Source: Acidimicrobiales bacterium
GTDB lineage: Bacteria > Actinomycetota > Acidimicrobiia > Acidimicrobiales > VFJN01
Reading direction: 5' to 3'
DNA: 34,120 nucleotides
Assembly: GCA_035316325.1 (NCBI GenBank)
Contig: DATHJB010000232.1
Span: 1-34,120, forward strand
The notes under the pieces were generated by a model. That model ran no database searches. It was not told the DNA's origin and saw nothing but the letters and a program-made list of their open reading frames with translations. The position numbers and the translations under genes were made by a program. Below, one piece after another: positions 25,877-33,183 of this stretch (the stretch's first letter is position 1; the number at the start of each line of letters is the position of its first letter).

Positions 25877-26154
25877 GAGAGGACCCGCACCCACGCCAGG
25901 GGCTGACCGTCGCGGACCCGCTCGCCGGGGAGTGCGAGCAAGCCCATCAGGAACCCGGTGTGGGGGCTGACCACCGTCACCGATTCCGCGTTGCGTTCGA
26001 TGAACCCCATGGCCTGGCCCGCTTGGACGATCTCGCCCTCGCTGGTCACGACGTCGGGAGGCAGCAGCGAGAACACCCCCGCGACGGGAGCCGCGATCAG
26101 CCTCTCCGGGACGTGGAGGTCCTCGGCGAGGGCGGTGTGGTCGACTTGGCTCAT
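25873..26154 (-). CDS. biotinyl/lipoyl-domain-like protein without any lysine
   Basis: A 93-residue protein in the fatty-acid operon that aligns by eye with the C-terminal domain of AccB (BCCP). AAPVAGVFSLLPPD (21-34) matches the BCCP SPMVGTFYRxPSPD stretch; EIVQAGQAMGFIE (41-53) matches the strand before the biotin hairpin; SPHTGFLMGLLALPGERVRDGQPLAWV matches the second half. The EAMK motif with the biotinylated lysine reads E53-R-N-A56, and the protein has no lysine at all, so neither biotin nor lipoate can be attached. GGAG lies eight bases before the ATG, and both flanking genes are tightly spaced, so it is a translated gene. A structural or regulatory role in an acyl-CoA carboxylase complex is a guess; a diverged paralogue of BCCP is the safest description. 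Confidence 0.75.
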   Translation of the reverse strand: MSQVDHTALAEDLHVPERLIAAPVAGVFSLLPPDVVTSEGEIVQAGQAMGFIERNAESVTVVSPHTGFLMGLLALPGERVRDGQPLAWVRVLS

Positions 26155-26182
26155 GTGATCGTCTCCGGTCGGGCGGGGGAGG

Positions 26183-27115
26183 TCATCGGGACGGGACGGC
26201 AGCGGCGAGCTGCTGGGCGACGTCGGCGATGTCGTCGGGGGTGGTGACGTTGAGGATCCGGACGTCGGGCACCGTGCGCTTCGCCATGCCGGCGAGGACG
26301 CGGCCGGGGCCGACCTCCACGAACGTGTCGGCGCCGAGGGCGACCAGGGCGAGCTGGCAGTCGGTCCAGCGCACCGGCTCGACCAGGTGCCGGCGCAGCA
26401 GCTGCGGCCAAGCGTCCGGCGCCGTGACGGGCGCGGCGTCGGTGTTGGTGACGACGGGGGTCGCGGCGGTCCGGAAGGTGACGGTGTCGAGGAGGGGGGT
26501 CAGCGCCTCGGCGGCGTCGGCCAGCAGAGGTGTGTGGAACGCGTGGCCCACGGCCAGCGGCATCACCTTGCGGGCACCCAGCTCCCTCGCCCGCTCGGCG
26601 GCCTGCTCGAGACCGTCGGGCGTGCCGGCGATCACCACCTGGCCGGGGGCGTTGTCGTTGGCCACCCAGGCATCGACGTCGGCGCAGGCGTTCTCGGCCA
26701 GCTCCACGTCGGCGCCCAGCAGCGCCGCCATGCGTCCCGTCCGGGCGTCGGCGCTGTCCTGCGACACGTCGGCGCGGCGGGCGGCGAGCCGGAGCCCGTC
26801 GCTCCGGTCGACGGCACCGGCGGCGATCAGCGCCGTGATCTGCCCCAGCGAGTGGCCGGCGAAGGCCACGGGTCGTTCGTCCAGTTGGTCCGACAGCGTG
26901 TCCCAGGCCATGAGCGAGCCCAGGAGCACGGCCAGCTGACTGGCCCGGGTGGTCGCCAGCTCGTCGGCATCGGCGTCGAGGAGGAGGCGGCCGAGCGGCC
27001 GGTCGAGGATCGACTCGGCCTCGGTCACGGTCGCCCACGCGTCGTGGTCCTTCCACACCTGGCCGGCGCCCGGAGTGGCGGCTCCCTGGCCAGGGAAGAT
27101 CACGACGTACGACAC
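26183..27115 (-). CDS. fabD: malonyl-CoA:ACP transacylase FabD
   Basis: Moves malonate from CoA to ACP. The 310-residue product starts VSYVVIFPGQGAATPGAG, the family's N-terminus. It has the nucleophile S89 in AGHSLGQITAL, a substrate-binding Arg region AARRADVSQ, the catalytic His194 in GHAFHTPLL and the C-terminal FVEVGPGRVLAGMAKR. The GTG at 27115 is chosen over the longer frame because the family starts there and GGAGG lies about ten bases upstream. It is the first gene of the leftward FAS-II operon; the 111-base gap upstream should hold the operon promoter, but I see no convincing -35/-10 pair (TTGGAC near 27170 lacks a good partner). Confidence 0.95.
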   Translation of the reverse strand: MSYVVIFPGQGAATPGAGQVWKDHDAWATVTEAESILDRPLGRLLLDADADELATTRASQLAVLLGSLMAWDTLSDQLDERPVAFAGHSLGQITALIAAGAVDRSDGLRLAARRADVSQDSADARTGRMAALLGADVELAENACADVDAWVANDNAPGQVVIAGTPDGLEQAAERARELGARKVMPLAVGHAFHTPLLADAAEALTPLLDTVTFRTAATPVVTNTDAAPVTAPDAWPQLLRRHLVEPVRWTDCQLALVALGADTFVEVGPGRVLAGMAKRTVPDVRILNVTTPDDIADVAQQLAAAVPSR

Positions 27116-27226
27116 AGGGCGGAGTCCTCCAGCAAGACGCGAGATGAACAGGACTGAACGGGGTGGGGTCCAACTTCGACCCATCGGCCCCCGGTCCGTT
27201 ACATCTGACGCTTCGCTGTACCTCCG

Positions 27227-27526
27227 CTACACCGGGATGGTGGTGGTGCTCCCGCTGTCGAGGATCGTCGTGGTCGACTCGGGCGGGGGCGGGGGGACGC
27301 TGGTGTCGGGCGCGCCGCCGTCACCCTCGACGACCTCGCCGCCCTCGCCGGGCACCGTCGTCGTCGTCTCGGGAGGGAGCGTCGTCGACGTCGTGGTGGT
27401 CGCCTCGGTGGTGTTCGTGGGACGGTTGCCGGTCTGGGGGACCGAGTCGTCATCGTCGTCGCTGCAGGCACCGGCCACCAGCAGGGCCGCGACGAGAGGG
27501 ATAGCCAGGAGAAGGGTTCGACGCAT
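27227..27526 (-). CDS. small threonine-rich lipoprotein
   Basis: A 99-residue predicted lipoprotein. MRRTLLLAIPLVAALLVAGAC is a standard lipoprotein signal (two Arg, hydrophobic core, cysteine at 21), although Ala at -3 is a less usual lipobox residue. After cysteine come five aspartates, then Thr/Pro-rich low-complexity sequence with TTTT runs to the end and no folded domain. It may be a surface spacer or an envelope peptide. The ribosome binding site is weak. The fur-like gene lies 56 bases upstream on the same strand. Confidence 0.65.
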   Translation of the reverse strand: MRRTLLLAIPLVAALLVAGACSDDDDDSVPQTGNRPTNTTEATTTTSTTLPPETTTTVPGEGGEVVEGDGGAPDTSVPPPPPESTTTILDSGSTTTIPV

Positions 27527-27582
27527 CGGTGCAAAGGCTGACGAGTCGCGGCCACCCCGCGCAAACCCGACCGGCCTGTCGG

Positions 27583-28026
27583 CTAACGGCAGCGCGTGCA
27601 GAGGCCGACGAGGTCGAGCCGGTGGTGCAGTGCCCGGAAGTCGGCACCCGTGGCGACCTCGGTCAGCGCGGTGTCGAGGCGGCGCTCGATCTCGCTGGGA
27701 ACCGTGAAGTCGGTGACGTCGCCGCAGCCGCTGCAGATGAGGTGGTGGTGGTGCTCGGTGAGGTCCTCGGCCAGCTCCCAGCAGGCGTGGTCGCCGGTGG
27801 TGACGATGCGGTGGGCGACCCCGGCGCGCTCCAGCACGGCCAGGTTGCGGTAGGCCGACGATTGCGCCAGGCCCGACGAGCGCTCCAGCAGCTGGGGCAG
27901 GGTCAGCGGTGACGGCGCCGCCGCCAGCACGTCGACCAGGGACCGGCGTTGCGACGTGAAGCGCTGCCCGACGTGCCGCAGCCGTCGGGTCACGATCGTG
28001 TGGAGGTCAGCGCTGGGCTCGCTCAT
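27583..28026 (-). CDS. Fur-family metal-responsive regulator
   Basis: A 147-residue Fur/Zur/PerR-type repressor. Residues 10-80 form the winged helix, with QRFTSQRRSLVDVL and SSAYRNLAVLERAGV as the recognition part. The metal-sensing part shows HHHH at 92-95 in AEDLTEHHHHLICSGCGDV, then the structural zinc cysteines C98-x-x-C101 and C143-x-x-C146 at the end. Which metal is sensed (iron, zinc or manganese) or whether it senses peroxide cannot be fixed from sequence. The ATG at 28026 follows a perfect 7-1-7 operator over its promoter, so it probably represses itself. Confidence 0.92.
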   Translation of the reverse strand: MSEPSADLHTIVTRRLRHVGQRFTSQRRSLVDVLAAAPSPLTLPQLLERSSGLAQSSAYRNLAVLERAGVAHRIVTTGDHACWELAEDLTEHHHHLICSGCGDVTDFTVPSEIERRLDTALTEVATGADFRALHHRLDLVGLCTRCR

Positions 28027-28041
28027 GCGTCAAGGTCCTGG

Positions 28042-28061
28042 TGAGAACTGTTCTCAGATTA
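28042..28061 (-). promoter_or_regulatory. Fur-type 7-1-7 operator overlapping a -10 element
   Basis: TGAGAAC-T-GTTCTCA (28042-28056) is a perfect 7-1-7 palindrome of the Fur-family type (TGAnAAy-n-rTTnTCA). On the minus strand TAATCT (28061-28056) is a good -10 directly next to it, putting the transcription start near 28048, inside the operator. A bound dimer would block the regulator's own promoter, and perhaps affect the divergent esterase 114 bases away. Confidence 0.75.
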
Positions 28062-28169
28062 GCTGGTGGCCTCCGCGACACGGTGCCGGGGGCCTCGGCG
28101 ATTGGTTGCACTGAAGATGCAATCAGGGCAGGCTGACCCGCAACCATCGCGGGGGAACCGGAGGACACT

Positions 28170-29402
28170 GTGACGAACCTGGTGGAAGGCAGCAAGGCAT
28201 CCGGGTACGTGGAGCCGGGGTTCGAGGGCGTCCGCCAGGCGTTCGACGACAACTTCGCCGAGCACGGCGAGGTGGGCGCGGCGGTGGCCGTGTACGTCGA
28301 GGGCCGCAAGGTGGTCGACCTGTGGGGCGGCGTGCGCCAGGTCGACACCGAGCTCCCCTACGACGAGGACACCCTCCAACTCGTGTTCTCCACCACCAAG
28401 GGCGTCACCGCGCTGTGCGCCAACCTGCTGGTCCAGCGGGGGCTGCTCGACGTCGACGCCCCCGTCGCCGAGTACTGGCCCGAGTTCGCCGCCGCCGGGA
28501 AGGCCGACGTGCCGGTGCGCTGGCTGCTGTGCCACAAGGTGGGCCTGCCCTACGTCGACGCCGACCTGACCCTCGAGCAGGTGCTGGCCTGGGACCCGGT
28601 GGTCGAGGCGCTGGCCGCCATGGAGCCCGTCTGGGAGCCGGGCAGCGGCCACGGCTACCACGCCGTCACCTACGGGTGGCTCGTCGGCGAGGTCATCCGC
28701 CGCATCTCCGGTCGCAGCGTCGGGCAGTTCGTGGCCGAGGAGCTGGCCGGCCCGCTGGGCCTCGACTTCTGGGTGGGCCTGCCCGACGACAAGCAGGCGC
28801 TCGTCGCACCGCTCACCAACCGCGGGCCCCGCGACGGGTCGGCGCCGCCCCAGCCCGGCGAGGGCAAGGACCTCGCCCAGATGATCACCGACGCCCTCGG
28901 GCCCGACGCGCTGGTGCTCAAGGCGCTCGGCGGCGTCCCCGGGCTGCTCACGCAGGAGGGGATGTTCAACCGTCCCGAGGTGCGGGCCGCCGAGCTGCCG
29001 GCCGCCAACGGGGTCGGCAACGCCCGGTCGCTGGCCCGGCTCTACGCCGCGGTCATCGGCGAGGTGACCCACGACGGCGCCGTCGTCGGGCCGCTGCTCA
29101 CACCCGAGCAGACCACGGCGGCCCTCGAGGTGCAGACATCCGGGCCCGACAAGGTGCTGCTGTTCGAGACCGTGTTCGGGCTCGGCTTCATGCTCTCGTC
29201 CCCGTTCTCGCCCTACGGCGGCCCACGGGGCTTCGGTCACTCGGGTGCCGGCGGTTCGATGGCCTTCGCCGATCCCGACCACGGGGTGGCGTTCGGGTAC
29301 GCCATGAACCGGATGCTGGCGAACCTCGCCGGCGACCCCCGCACCACCGGGCTCGTCGCGGCGGTCTACGACGCCATCGGCGTCACCCCGACGTTCGTCT
29401 GA
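28170..29402 (+). CDS. serine hydrolase, beta-lactamase family (family VIII esterase type)
   Basis: A 410-residue hydrolase with the class C beta-lactamase/D-Ala-D-Ala-peptidase fold. The nucleophile motif is S74-T-T-K77 in LVFSTTKGVTAL, the tyrosine element YHAVTYGWLVGEVIRRISG starts at about 163, and the third motif lies near GFGHSGAGGSMAFADPDHGVAFGYAMN. This set is typical of family VIII carboxylesterases (EstB-like), which act on short-chain esters rather than beta-lactams. No signal peptide, so cytoplasmic. CCGGAGGA lies about seven bases before the GTG start. It is divergent from the fur-like gene. Confidence 0.88.
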   Translation: MTNLVEGSKASGYVEPGFEGVRQAFDDNFAEHGEVGAAVAVYVEGRKVVDLWGGVRQVDTELPYDEDTLQLVFSTTKGVTALCANLLVQRGLLDVDAPVAEYWPEFAAAGKADVPVRWLLCHKVGLPYVDADLTLEQVLAWDPVVEALAAMEPVWEPGSGHGYHAVTYGWLVGEVIRRISGRSVGQFVAEELAGPLGLDFWVGLPDDKQALVAPLTNRGPRDGSAPPQPGEGKDLAQMITDALGPDALVLKALGGVPGLLTQEGMFNRPEVRAAELPAANGVGNARSLARLYAAVIGEVTHDGAVVGPLLTPEQTTAALEVQTSGPDKVLLFETVFGLGFMLSSPFSPYGGPRGFGHSGAGGSMAFADPDHGVAFGYAMNRMLANLAGDPRTTGLVAAVYDAIGVTPTFV

Positions 29403-29428
29403 CCCTCGGGGCCGTCAGGACGCTCGGG

Positions 29429-29653
29429 TCAGCCGGGTAGGCGGCCCTCGCCGCGCTGGTGGGCGCCCCGCCACACCATCTCCTTGTAGGCCTGGCGGGT
29501 CCGCTCCTTCACCGGCGGGGCGTGCTCGGCCGCTGCCGCCTCGGCGGCCGTCGGTCCCCGCCCGGCACCCCGGAGCACCTGCTCGTCGATCCGGGCGAAC
29601 TCACGTGTCTGCCGGGTGACCCTGTCGTAGCCCGGGTCCTGCTTGCTGCTCAT
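29429..29653 (-). CDS. small hypothetical protein
   Basis: A 74-residue, highly charged protein (MSSKQDPGYDRVTRQTREFARIDEQ... then KERTRQAYKEMVWRGAHQRGEGRLPG near the end) with an Ala-rich middle. No membrane segment or signal peptide, and I do not recognise a family. AAAGGGGG lies four bases before the ATG, a strong ribosome binding site, which argues it is real. It converges with the esterase and diverges from prfC, so it is a single-gene unit. Confidence 0.6.
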   Translation of the reverse strand: MSSKQDPGYDRVTRQTREFARIDEQVLRGAGRGPTAAEAAAAEHAPPVKERTRQAYKEMVWRGAHQRGEGRLPG

Positions 29654-29724
29654 GTGACCCCCTTTGGAACGGTCGCCGTTGTCGACGCCGACACCTGACG
29701 TCGTCCTTACCCCGTCAGGCGACA

Positions 29725-29767
29725 GGGGGAATCCCCGAGACCGCCGGGGGCTGCGGGGGATTCCCCC
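29725..29767. promoter_or_regulatory. paired GGGGA-W-TCCCC palindromes
   Basis: GGGGAATCCCC (29726-29736) and GGGGATTCCCC (29756-29766) are both perfect 5-1-5 palindromes, 30 bases centre to centre, about three helical turns. With the flanking bases they also form a 12-bp inverted repeat that could pair over a 19-base loop. They lie between divergent genes (29653 leftward, 30037 rightward), so a two-site operator is the natural reading. The regulator is unknown. Confidence 0.5.
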
Positions 29768-29889
29768 CGATGGCGCCGGACCTGGGCCGTCGTACCTTGC
29801 GATCAGTGAGAGCGCGGTGGTGGCCCCGGCGGGCGGACGGTCGGAGCCACCACCGCCACACCGGCAGAGCCGCTTCCCCCGGCGGCTTG

Positions 29890-29930
29890 CTGTCCCCGAG
29901 AGTCACGGCGGGCGGGACTCTCGGGGACAG
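29890..29930. repeat. perfect 15-bp inverted repeat upstream of prfC
   Basis: CTGTCCCCGAGAGTC (29890-29904) pairs perfectly with GACTCTCGGGGACAG (29916-29930) over an 11-base loop. There is no T-run on either strand, so it is not a standard terminator. It lies about 105 bases before the prfC start. Together with the paired palindromes this accounts for the main visible structure of the 383-base gap 29654-30036. Confidence 0.6.
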
Positions 29931-29997
29931 TCACGCTGCCGGTCGTCGACCCGGCCCCCCGGCTCGATCTCACTCCCTCCCCGAGCGGTGCCCCAGA

Positions 29998-30003
29998 TAG
30001 CCT
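29998..30003 (+). promoter_or_regulatory. possible prfC -10 element
   Basis: TAGCCT fits TAnnnT and would start transcription near 30010, giving a leader of about 27 bases. No good -35 is visible. Confidence 0.25.
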
Positions 30004-30036
30004 GGCTCGTCCCCTCGCCTCTGGTTGGTCCGTTTG

Positions 30037-31632
30037 ATGTCGCCCGAAGACCTCCTCCCTGCCGCGGAAGCCGCACGCCGCCGCACCTTCGCCATCATCA
30101 GCCACCCCGACGCGGGCAAGACCACCCTCACCGAGAAGTTCCTGCTCTACGGCGGTGCGGTCCAGGAGGCGGGACAGGTCAAGGCCCGGGGTGAGCGGCG
30201 CCGGGCCCGGTCCGACTGGATGGAGCTGGAGCAGAAGCGCGGCATCTCGATCACGTCCGCCGTGCTGCAGTTCCCCTACCAGGACCACGTCTTCAACCTG
30301 CTCGACACCCCGGGCCACCGCGACTTCTCCGAGGACACCTACCGCGTGCTCGCCGCCGTCGACGCCGCGATCATGGTGCTCGACGCCGCCAAGGGCATCG
30401 AGCCGCAGACCCTCAAGCTCTTCGAGGTGTGCCGCGTGCGGGGCGTGCCCCTGCTCACCTTCGTCAACAAGTGGGACCGGCCCGGGCAGGAGGGCCTGGC
30501 CCTGCTCGACGAGCTGGAGTCGCGGCTCGACCTCCAGGCCGTGCCCATCACCTGGCCGGTCGGCATCTCCGGCGACTTCCGGGGCCTGGTCGACCGGCGC
30601 GACGGCCGTTACGTCCGCTACGGCCGCACGGCCCACGGTGCCGCCGAGGCCGGGGAGGAGTTCGTGTCGCCGGAGGAGGCGGCTTTGGAGGAGGGCGAGG
30701 CCTGGACCGCCGCCGCCGAGGAGCTGGAGCTGCTCGACAGTACGGGGGCCGAGATCGACCCGATGCTCTTCGAGGCCGGGGAGCAGACGCCGGTGTTCGT
30801 CGGTTCGGCGCTCACCAACTTCGGGGTGCGTCCGCTGCTCGACGCCATCATCGGCATGGCGCCGGCGCCCGGGCCCCGGATCGACCGCGACGGCGCGGCC
30901 CGCAAGCTGGGCGACCCCTTCTCGGCGTTCGTGTTCAAGGTGCAGGCCAACATGGATCCCTCACACCGCGACCGGGTCGCGTTCGTGCGGGTGTGCTCGG
31001 GGAAGTTCGAGCGGGGGATGGTCGTCACCCACCAGCCGACCGGCAAGCCGTTCGCCACCAAGTACGCCCACTCGGTGTTCGGGCAGGAGCGCGGCACCAT
31101 CGACGAGGCCTTCCCCGGCGACATCGTCGCCCTGGTCAACGCCGCCGACGTCAAGGTGGGCGACACCCTCTACGTCGACACGCCCGTCGCCTATCCCCGG
31201 CTGCCGGAGTTCGCCCCCGAGCACTTCCACGTCGCCCGCACCCGCGACACCGGTCGGTTCAAGCAGTTCCGGCGGGGCATCGCCCAGCTCGACGAGGAGG
31301 GCGTGGTGCAGGTGCTGCGCGACCGCGACCGGGGCGACCAGGCGCCGGTGCTGGCTGCCGTCGGACCCATGCAGCTCGAGGTGGCGTTGTGGCGGCTGGA
31401 GAACGAGTTCGGTGCGCCCACCGAGCTGTCGCCGACGGCGTACACGGTCGCCCGGCGAACCGACGAGGCATCGGAGTCGGCGTTGCGGGCGCTGCCGGGC
31501 GTCGACGTCCTCGCCCGTGCCGACGGCACCCGGTACGCCCTGTTCGAGAGCCCCTACTGGCTGGCCCGGGTCGAGGCCGAACACCCGGAGCTCACGCTCG
31601 ACCGCCTCGTCGCCGAGGGTTCGGCCGGCTAG
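30037..31632 (+). CDS. prfC: peptide chain release factor 3
   Basis: RF3 is a translational GTPase that recycles RF1/RF2 from the ribosome. The 531-residue product has G1 SHPDAGKTT (22-30), switch I with RGISITSAVLQF, G3 DTPGHRDFSEDTYR, and G4 as VNKWDRPGQEG where most RF3 have NKLDR. Later domains show GPMQLEVALWRLENEFGAP and end YWLARVEAEHPEL, all typical. The ATG at 30037 is preferred to the upstream TTG at 30025 because the family starts near there; no strong ribosome binding site is seen. It is a single-gene unit, convergent with the downstream hydrolase. Confidence 0.95.
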   Translation: MSPEDLLPAAEAARRRTFAIISHPDAGKTTLTEKFLLYGGAVQEAGQVKARGERRRARSDWMELEQKRGISITSAVLQFPYQDHVFNLLDTPGHRDFSEDTYRVLAAVDAAIMVLDAAKGIEPQTLKLFEVCRVRGVPLLTFVNKWDRPGQEGLALLDELESRLDLQAVPITWPVGISGDFRGLVDRRDGRYVRYGRTAHGAAEAGEEFVSPEEAALEEGEAWTAAAEELELLDSTGAEIDPMLFEAGEQTPVFVGSALTNFGVRPLLDAIIGMAPAPGPRIDRDGAARKLGDPFSAFVFKVQANMDPSHRDRVAFVRVCSGKFERGMVVTHQPTGKPFATKYAHSVFGQERGTIDEAFPGDIVALVNAADVKVGDTLYVDTPVAYPRLPEFAPEHFHVARTRDTGRFKQFRRGIAQLDEEGVVQVLRDRDRGDQAPVLAAVGPMQLEVALWRLENEFGAPTELSPTAYTVARRTDEASESALRALPGVDVLARADGTRYALFESPYWLARVEAEHPELTLDRLVAEGSAG

Positions 31633-31651
31633 CTCAGGCTGGTCCTGCGGC

Positions 31652-33157
31652 TCAGCTGCAGGTGAGGCCGTCCTCGGGCGGCTCGAGGTCGACCAGGTAG
31701 GTGGCGATCGCGTCGTCGATGCAGCTCACGCCGTTGCCGACCACCGTGTGCCCGTCGCCCTCGTAGGTGACCAGGACGCCGGTGGTCAGCTTCTCCGCCG
31801 TGCGGACGCCGGCCTCGTAGGGGGTCGCCGGGTCGTTGGTGGTCGACACGACGACGATCGGCGGGGCTTCGGGTGCGGTCACCTCGGTCAGCGGCTCGGC
31901 TTCGACCGGCCACATGGCGCAGCGGACGTAGTCGTTCACGATCGACTCGCCGAAGTGCGGGGCGTCGGTGGCCATGGCGGCGCCGTCGTCGAGGAGCTCC
32001 TGCGGCTCGGCGGGCCACTCGCCGTCGAGGCAGTTGACGGCGAAGTAGATGTCGAAGCTGCCGATCGACAGGTACTCGTCGGCGAGGCTGACCATGCCGG
32101 ACCCGTCGCCGTCGAGCGCGTCGGCCGCCGCCTGGGCGAGCGACGGCCACAGCTGCTGCGAGTACAGCGGTAGGGCGAGGCCGATCGCGAGGTCGCCAGG
32201 TCCGAGGTCGCGGGGCGAGGCGTCGATGGGGGCCTCTTCCACCGCGGCCGACATCTCGTCGATCCCGGCCATGGCGTCGGGCGCCAGCGGGCAGCTGTCG
32301 TCGGCGTCGCAGTCGTCGGCGAACGCCTGCAGCGCCTTCTCGAAGCCGAGCGCCTGCAGCTCCGCCGACTCGGTGCCGGTCGGGCCCAGCTCGACGACGC
32401 CGTCGAGCACCATCGCCCGCACCCGCTCGGGGAACAGGTCGGCGTACACCTGCCCGATGCTGGTGCCGTAGCTGTAGCCGAGGTAGCTGATCTGGTCGTC
32501 GCCCATGGCCTCGCGCACGGCGTCCATGTCGCGGGCGACGTCGCGGGTGCCCAGGTGGCTGAGCACGTCACCTTCCGCCGCCTCGCAGTCGTCGACGTAC
32601 TCCTGGCTGACGTCGAGGAGGGTCTCCTCGTCCTCGGGGGAGTCGAGGCTGTAGTCGACGCCGTAGAGCTCCGCGAAGTCGGCCCCGCAGTCGATGGCGC
32701 TGGCGCCGGTGCCGCGGGGGTCGACGCCCACGATGTCGAAGTGCTCGGTGACGTCGGGGGGCAGAGCGGTGGCCATCTGGGCGGCGAAGTCGCTGCCGGT
32801 GGCGCCCGGGCCACCGGGGTTCAGGAACAGCGCACCGATCCGGTCGCCGGTCGCGGGCGTGCGCCCGATGCTGACGGTGAGCGTGTCGCCGTCGGGCTCG
32901 TCGTAGTCGAGCGGCACGTCGAGGGTGGCGCACTCGCCCTCGAAGCCGCAGTCCCCCCAGTCGAGCGTGTCGTCGGGGTTGGTGCCCCCGTCACCGTTGC
33001 CGCTGTCGGTGCCGTCGCTGCCGTCGTCGGTGGCGGACTGGTCGTCGTCGGTGCGGGTCGACAGCGCAGCGTCGTCCGACTCCTTGGCGCAGGCCACGGC
33101 GGCCAGGACGAGGAGCAGGCCCGCGAGCAGTGGGAGGGCACGGTTGCGGCGGAGCAC
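31652..33157 (-). CDS. secreted alpha/beta hydrolase, TAP-like peptidase lipoprotein
   Basis: A 501-residue exported alpha/beta hydrolase of the tripeptidyl-aminopeptidase (TAP-like) group of Actinomycetota. The N-terminus VLRRNRALPLLAGLLLVLAAVAC is a lipoprotein-type signal with Cys23, followed by a Asp/Ser/Gly-rich linker (about 28-62). Then come LFLNPGGPGATGSDF (oxyanion region), IVGVDPRGTGAS, the nucleophile in LGYSYGTSIGQVYADLFPERV, the Asp region VVVSTTNDPATPYEAG and the His in YEGDGHTVVG. The C-terminal TAP-like domain ends with a Cys pair. The GTG at 33157 has no Shine-Dalgarno but sits six bases after TACCGT, so a leaderless mRNA is likely. Confidence 0.88.
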   Translation of the reverse strand: MLRRNRALPLLAGLLLVLAAVACAKESDDAALSTRTDDDQSATDDGSDGTDSGNGDGGTNPDDTLDWGDCGFEGECATLDVPLDYDEPDGDTLTVSIGRTPATGDRIGALFLNPGGPGATGSDFAAQMATALPPDVTEHFDIVGVDPRGTGASAIDCGADFAELYGVDYSLDSPEDEETLLDVSQEYVDDCEAAEGDVLSHLGTRDVARDMDAVREAMGDDQISYLGYSYGTSIGQVYADLFPERVRAMVLDGVVELGPTGTESAELQALGFEKALQAFADDCDADDSCPLAPDAMAGIDEMSAAVEEAPIDASPRDLGPGDLAIGLALPLYSQQLWPSLAQAAADALDGDGSGMVSLADEYLSIGSFDIYFAVNCLDGEWPAEPQELLDDGAAMATDAPHFGESIVNDYVRCAMWPVEAEPLTEVTAPEAPPIVVVSTTNDPATPYEAGVRTAEKLTTGVLVTYEGDGHTVVGNGVSCIDDAIATYLVDLEPPEDGLTCS

Positions 33158-33163
33158 GAAGCG

Positions 33164-33169
33164 ACGGTA
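33164..33169 (-). promoter_or_regulatory. -10 element for a leaderless transcript (hydrolase)
   Basis: TACCGT (minus strand) ends six bases before the GTG start at 33157, so transcription would begin at the start codon. The gene lacks a Shine-Dalgarno sequence. Same geometry as at 15936-15941. Confidence 0.45.
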
Positions 33170-33183
33170 GCTGCTGGCTGTGC

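Noticed and set aside
29459-29698. 79-codon plus-strand frame after the esterase
   Set aside because: It is antisense to the 74-residue ORF, which has a far better ribosome binding site; no signal supports this strand.
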